A stretch of DNA of 64,000 bases from Apoderus coryli. Its lineage: Eukaryota > Arthropoda > Insecta > Coleoptera > Attelabidae. More notes on this DNA, generated by a model. The model made no database searches and was not told where the DNA came from. It saw nothing but the letters and a program-made list of their open reading frames with translations. The DNA is not shown here. How positions within the stretch are numbered: the first letter of the stretch is position 1. The stretch lies in the NCBI GenBank assembly GCA_911728435.2, contig OU452202.1:13061135-13125134 (forward strand), in the 5' to 3' direction.

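Noticed and set aside
1..64000. Endogenous virus, LTR retrotransposon or CRISPR array
   Set aside because: No gag-pol, LTR pair, envelope or spacer-repeat array was seen.

Overview
This is a transposon-packed stretch of an arthropod, almost certainly insect, nuclear genome. The support is two spliced conserved animal genes with GT-AG introns, plus a mobile-element mix typical of insects (mariner/Tc1 relatives, hAT, P-like THAP elements, a Crypton, jockey- and R1-type LINEs, hammerhead-bearing repeats). A beetle-like large genome is a guess, not shown. Nothing suggests bacterial operons, phage or CRISPR. No complete rRNA or tRNA gene was recognised.

Host genes. At the left, on the minus strand, lie the first six coding exons (3945 down to 2229) of a HEATR6 orthologue, which runs off the left edge. 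About 1.09 kb away and divergent is the plus-strand orthologue of G-protein-coupled receptor kinase 2 (Gprk1 / GRK2 / beta-adrenergic receptor kinase). Its first three coding exons are 5036-5148, 29219-29295 and 53133-53203. They are separated by introns of 24.07 kb and 23.84 kb, and a third intron of more than 10.8 kb runs off the right edge. Everything right of 5148 is therefore intronic to GRK2, and most of it is mobile-element debris.

Intron 1 (5149-29218) holds hAT fragments with a GTF2I/ZBED5-like C-terminus, a 0.7-kb foldback element, long-inverted-repeat elements with CAGGGTGTCC-type ends, a mariner nested inside another mariner-like element (11281-14596), and a P-like THAP element with an exact 8-bp target duplication inside another mariner-like element (14985-17998). 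It also holds a TIR-bounded minisatellite, a jockey-like LINE, and further mariner remnants.

Intron 2 (29296-53132) holds a second P-like THAP element, LINE and mariner remnants, a TATCGATA-rich element inserted in an R1-like LINE, a Crypton tyrosine-recombinase pseudogene with its own intron, small MITEs and hairpins, a hAT element nested in a mariner remnant, and several 0.8-1.7-kb inverted-repeat elements.

Intron 3 (53204-64000) holds a second copy of the element found at 47971, a cluster of repeats carrying hammerhead-ribozyme-like cores, a near-perfect 268-bp palindrome, and several MITEs.

The only genes likely to be functional here are HEATR6 and GRK2. The most unusual signals are the recurring CUGANGA...GAAAC hammerhead-like cores, the two P-like THAP elements, the Crypton, and the chance that complementary repeats around the 71-nt exon 3 affect its splicing. 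All similarity calls come from reading translations and remembered family features; no search was run.
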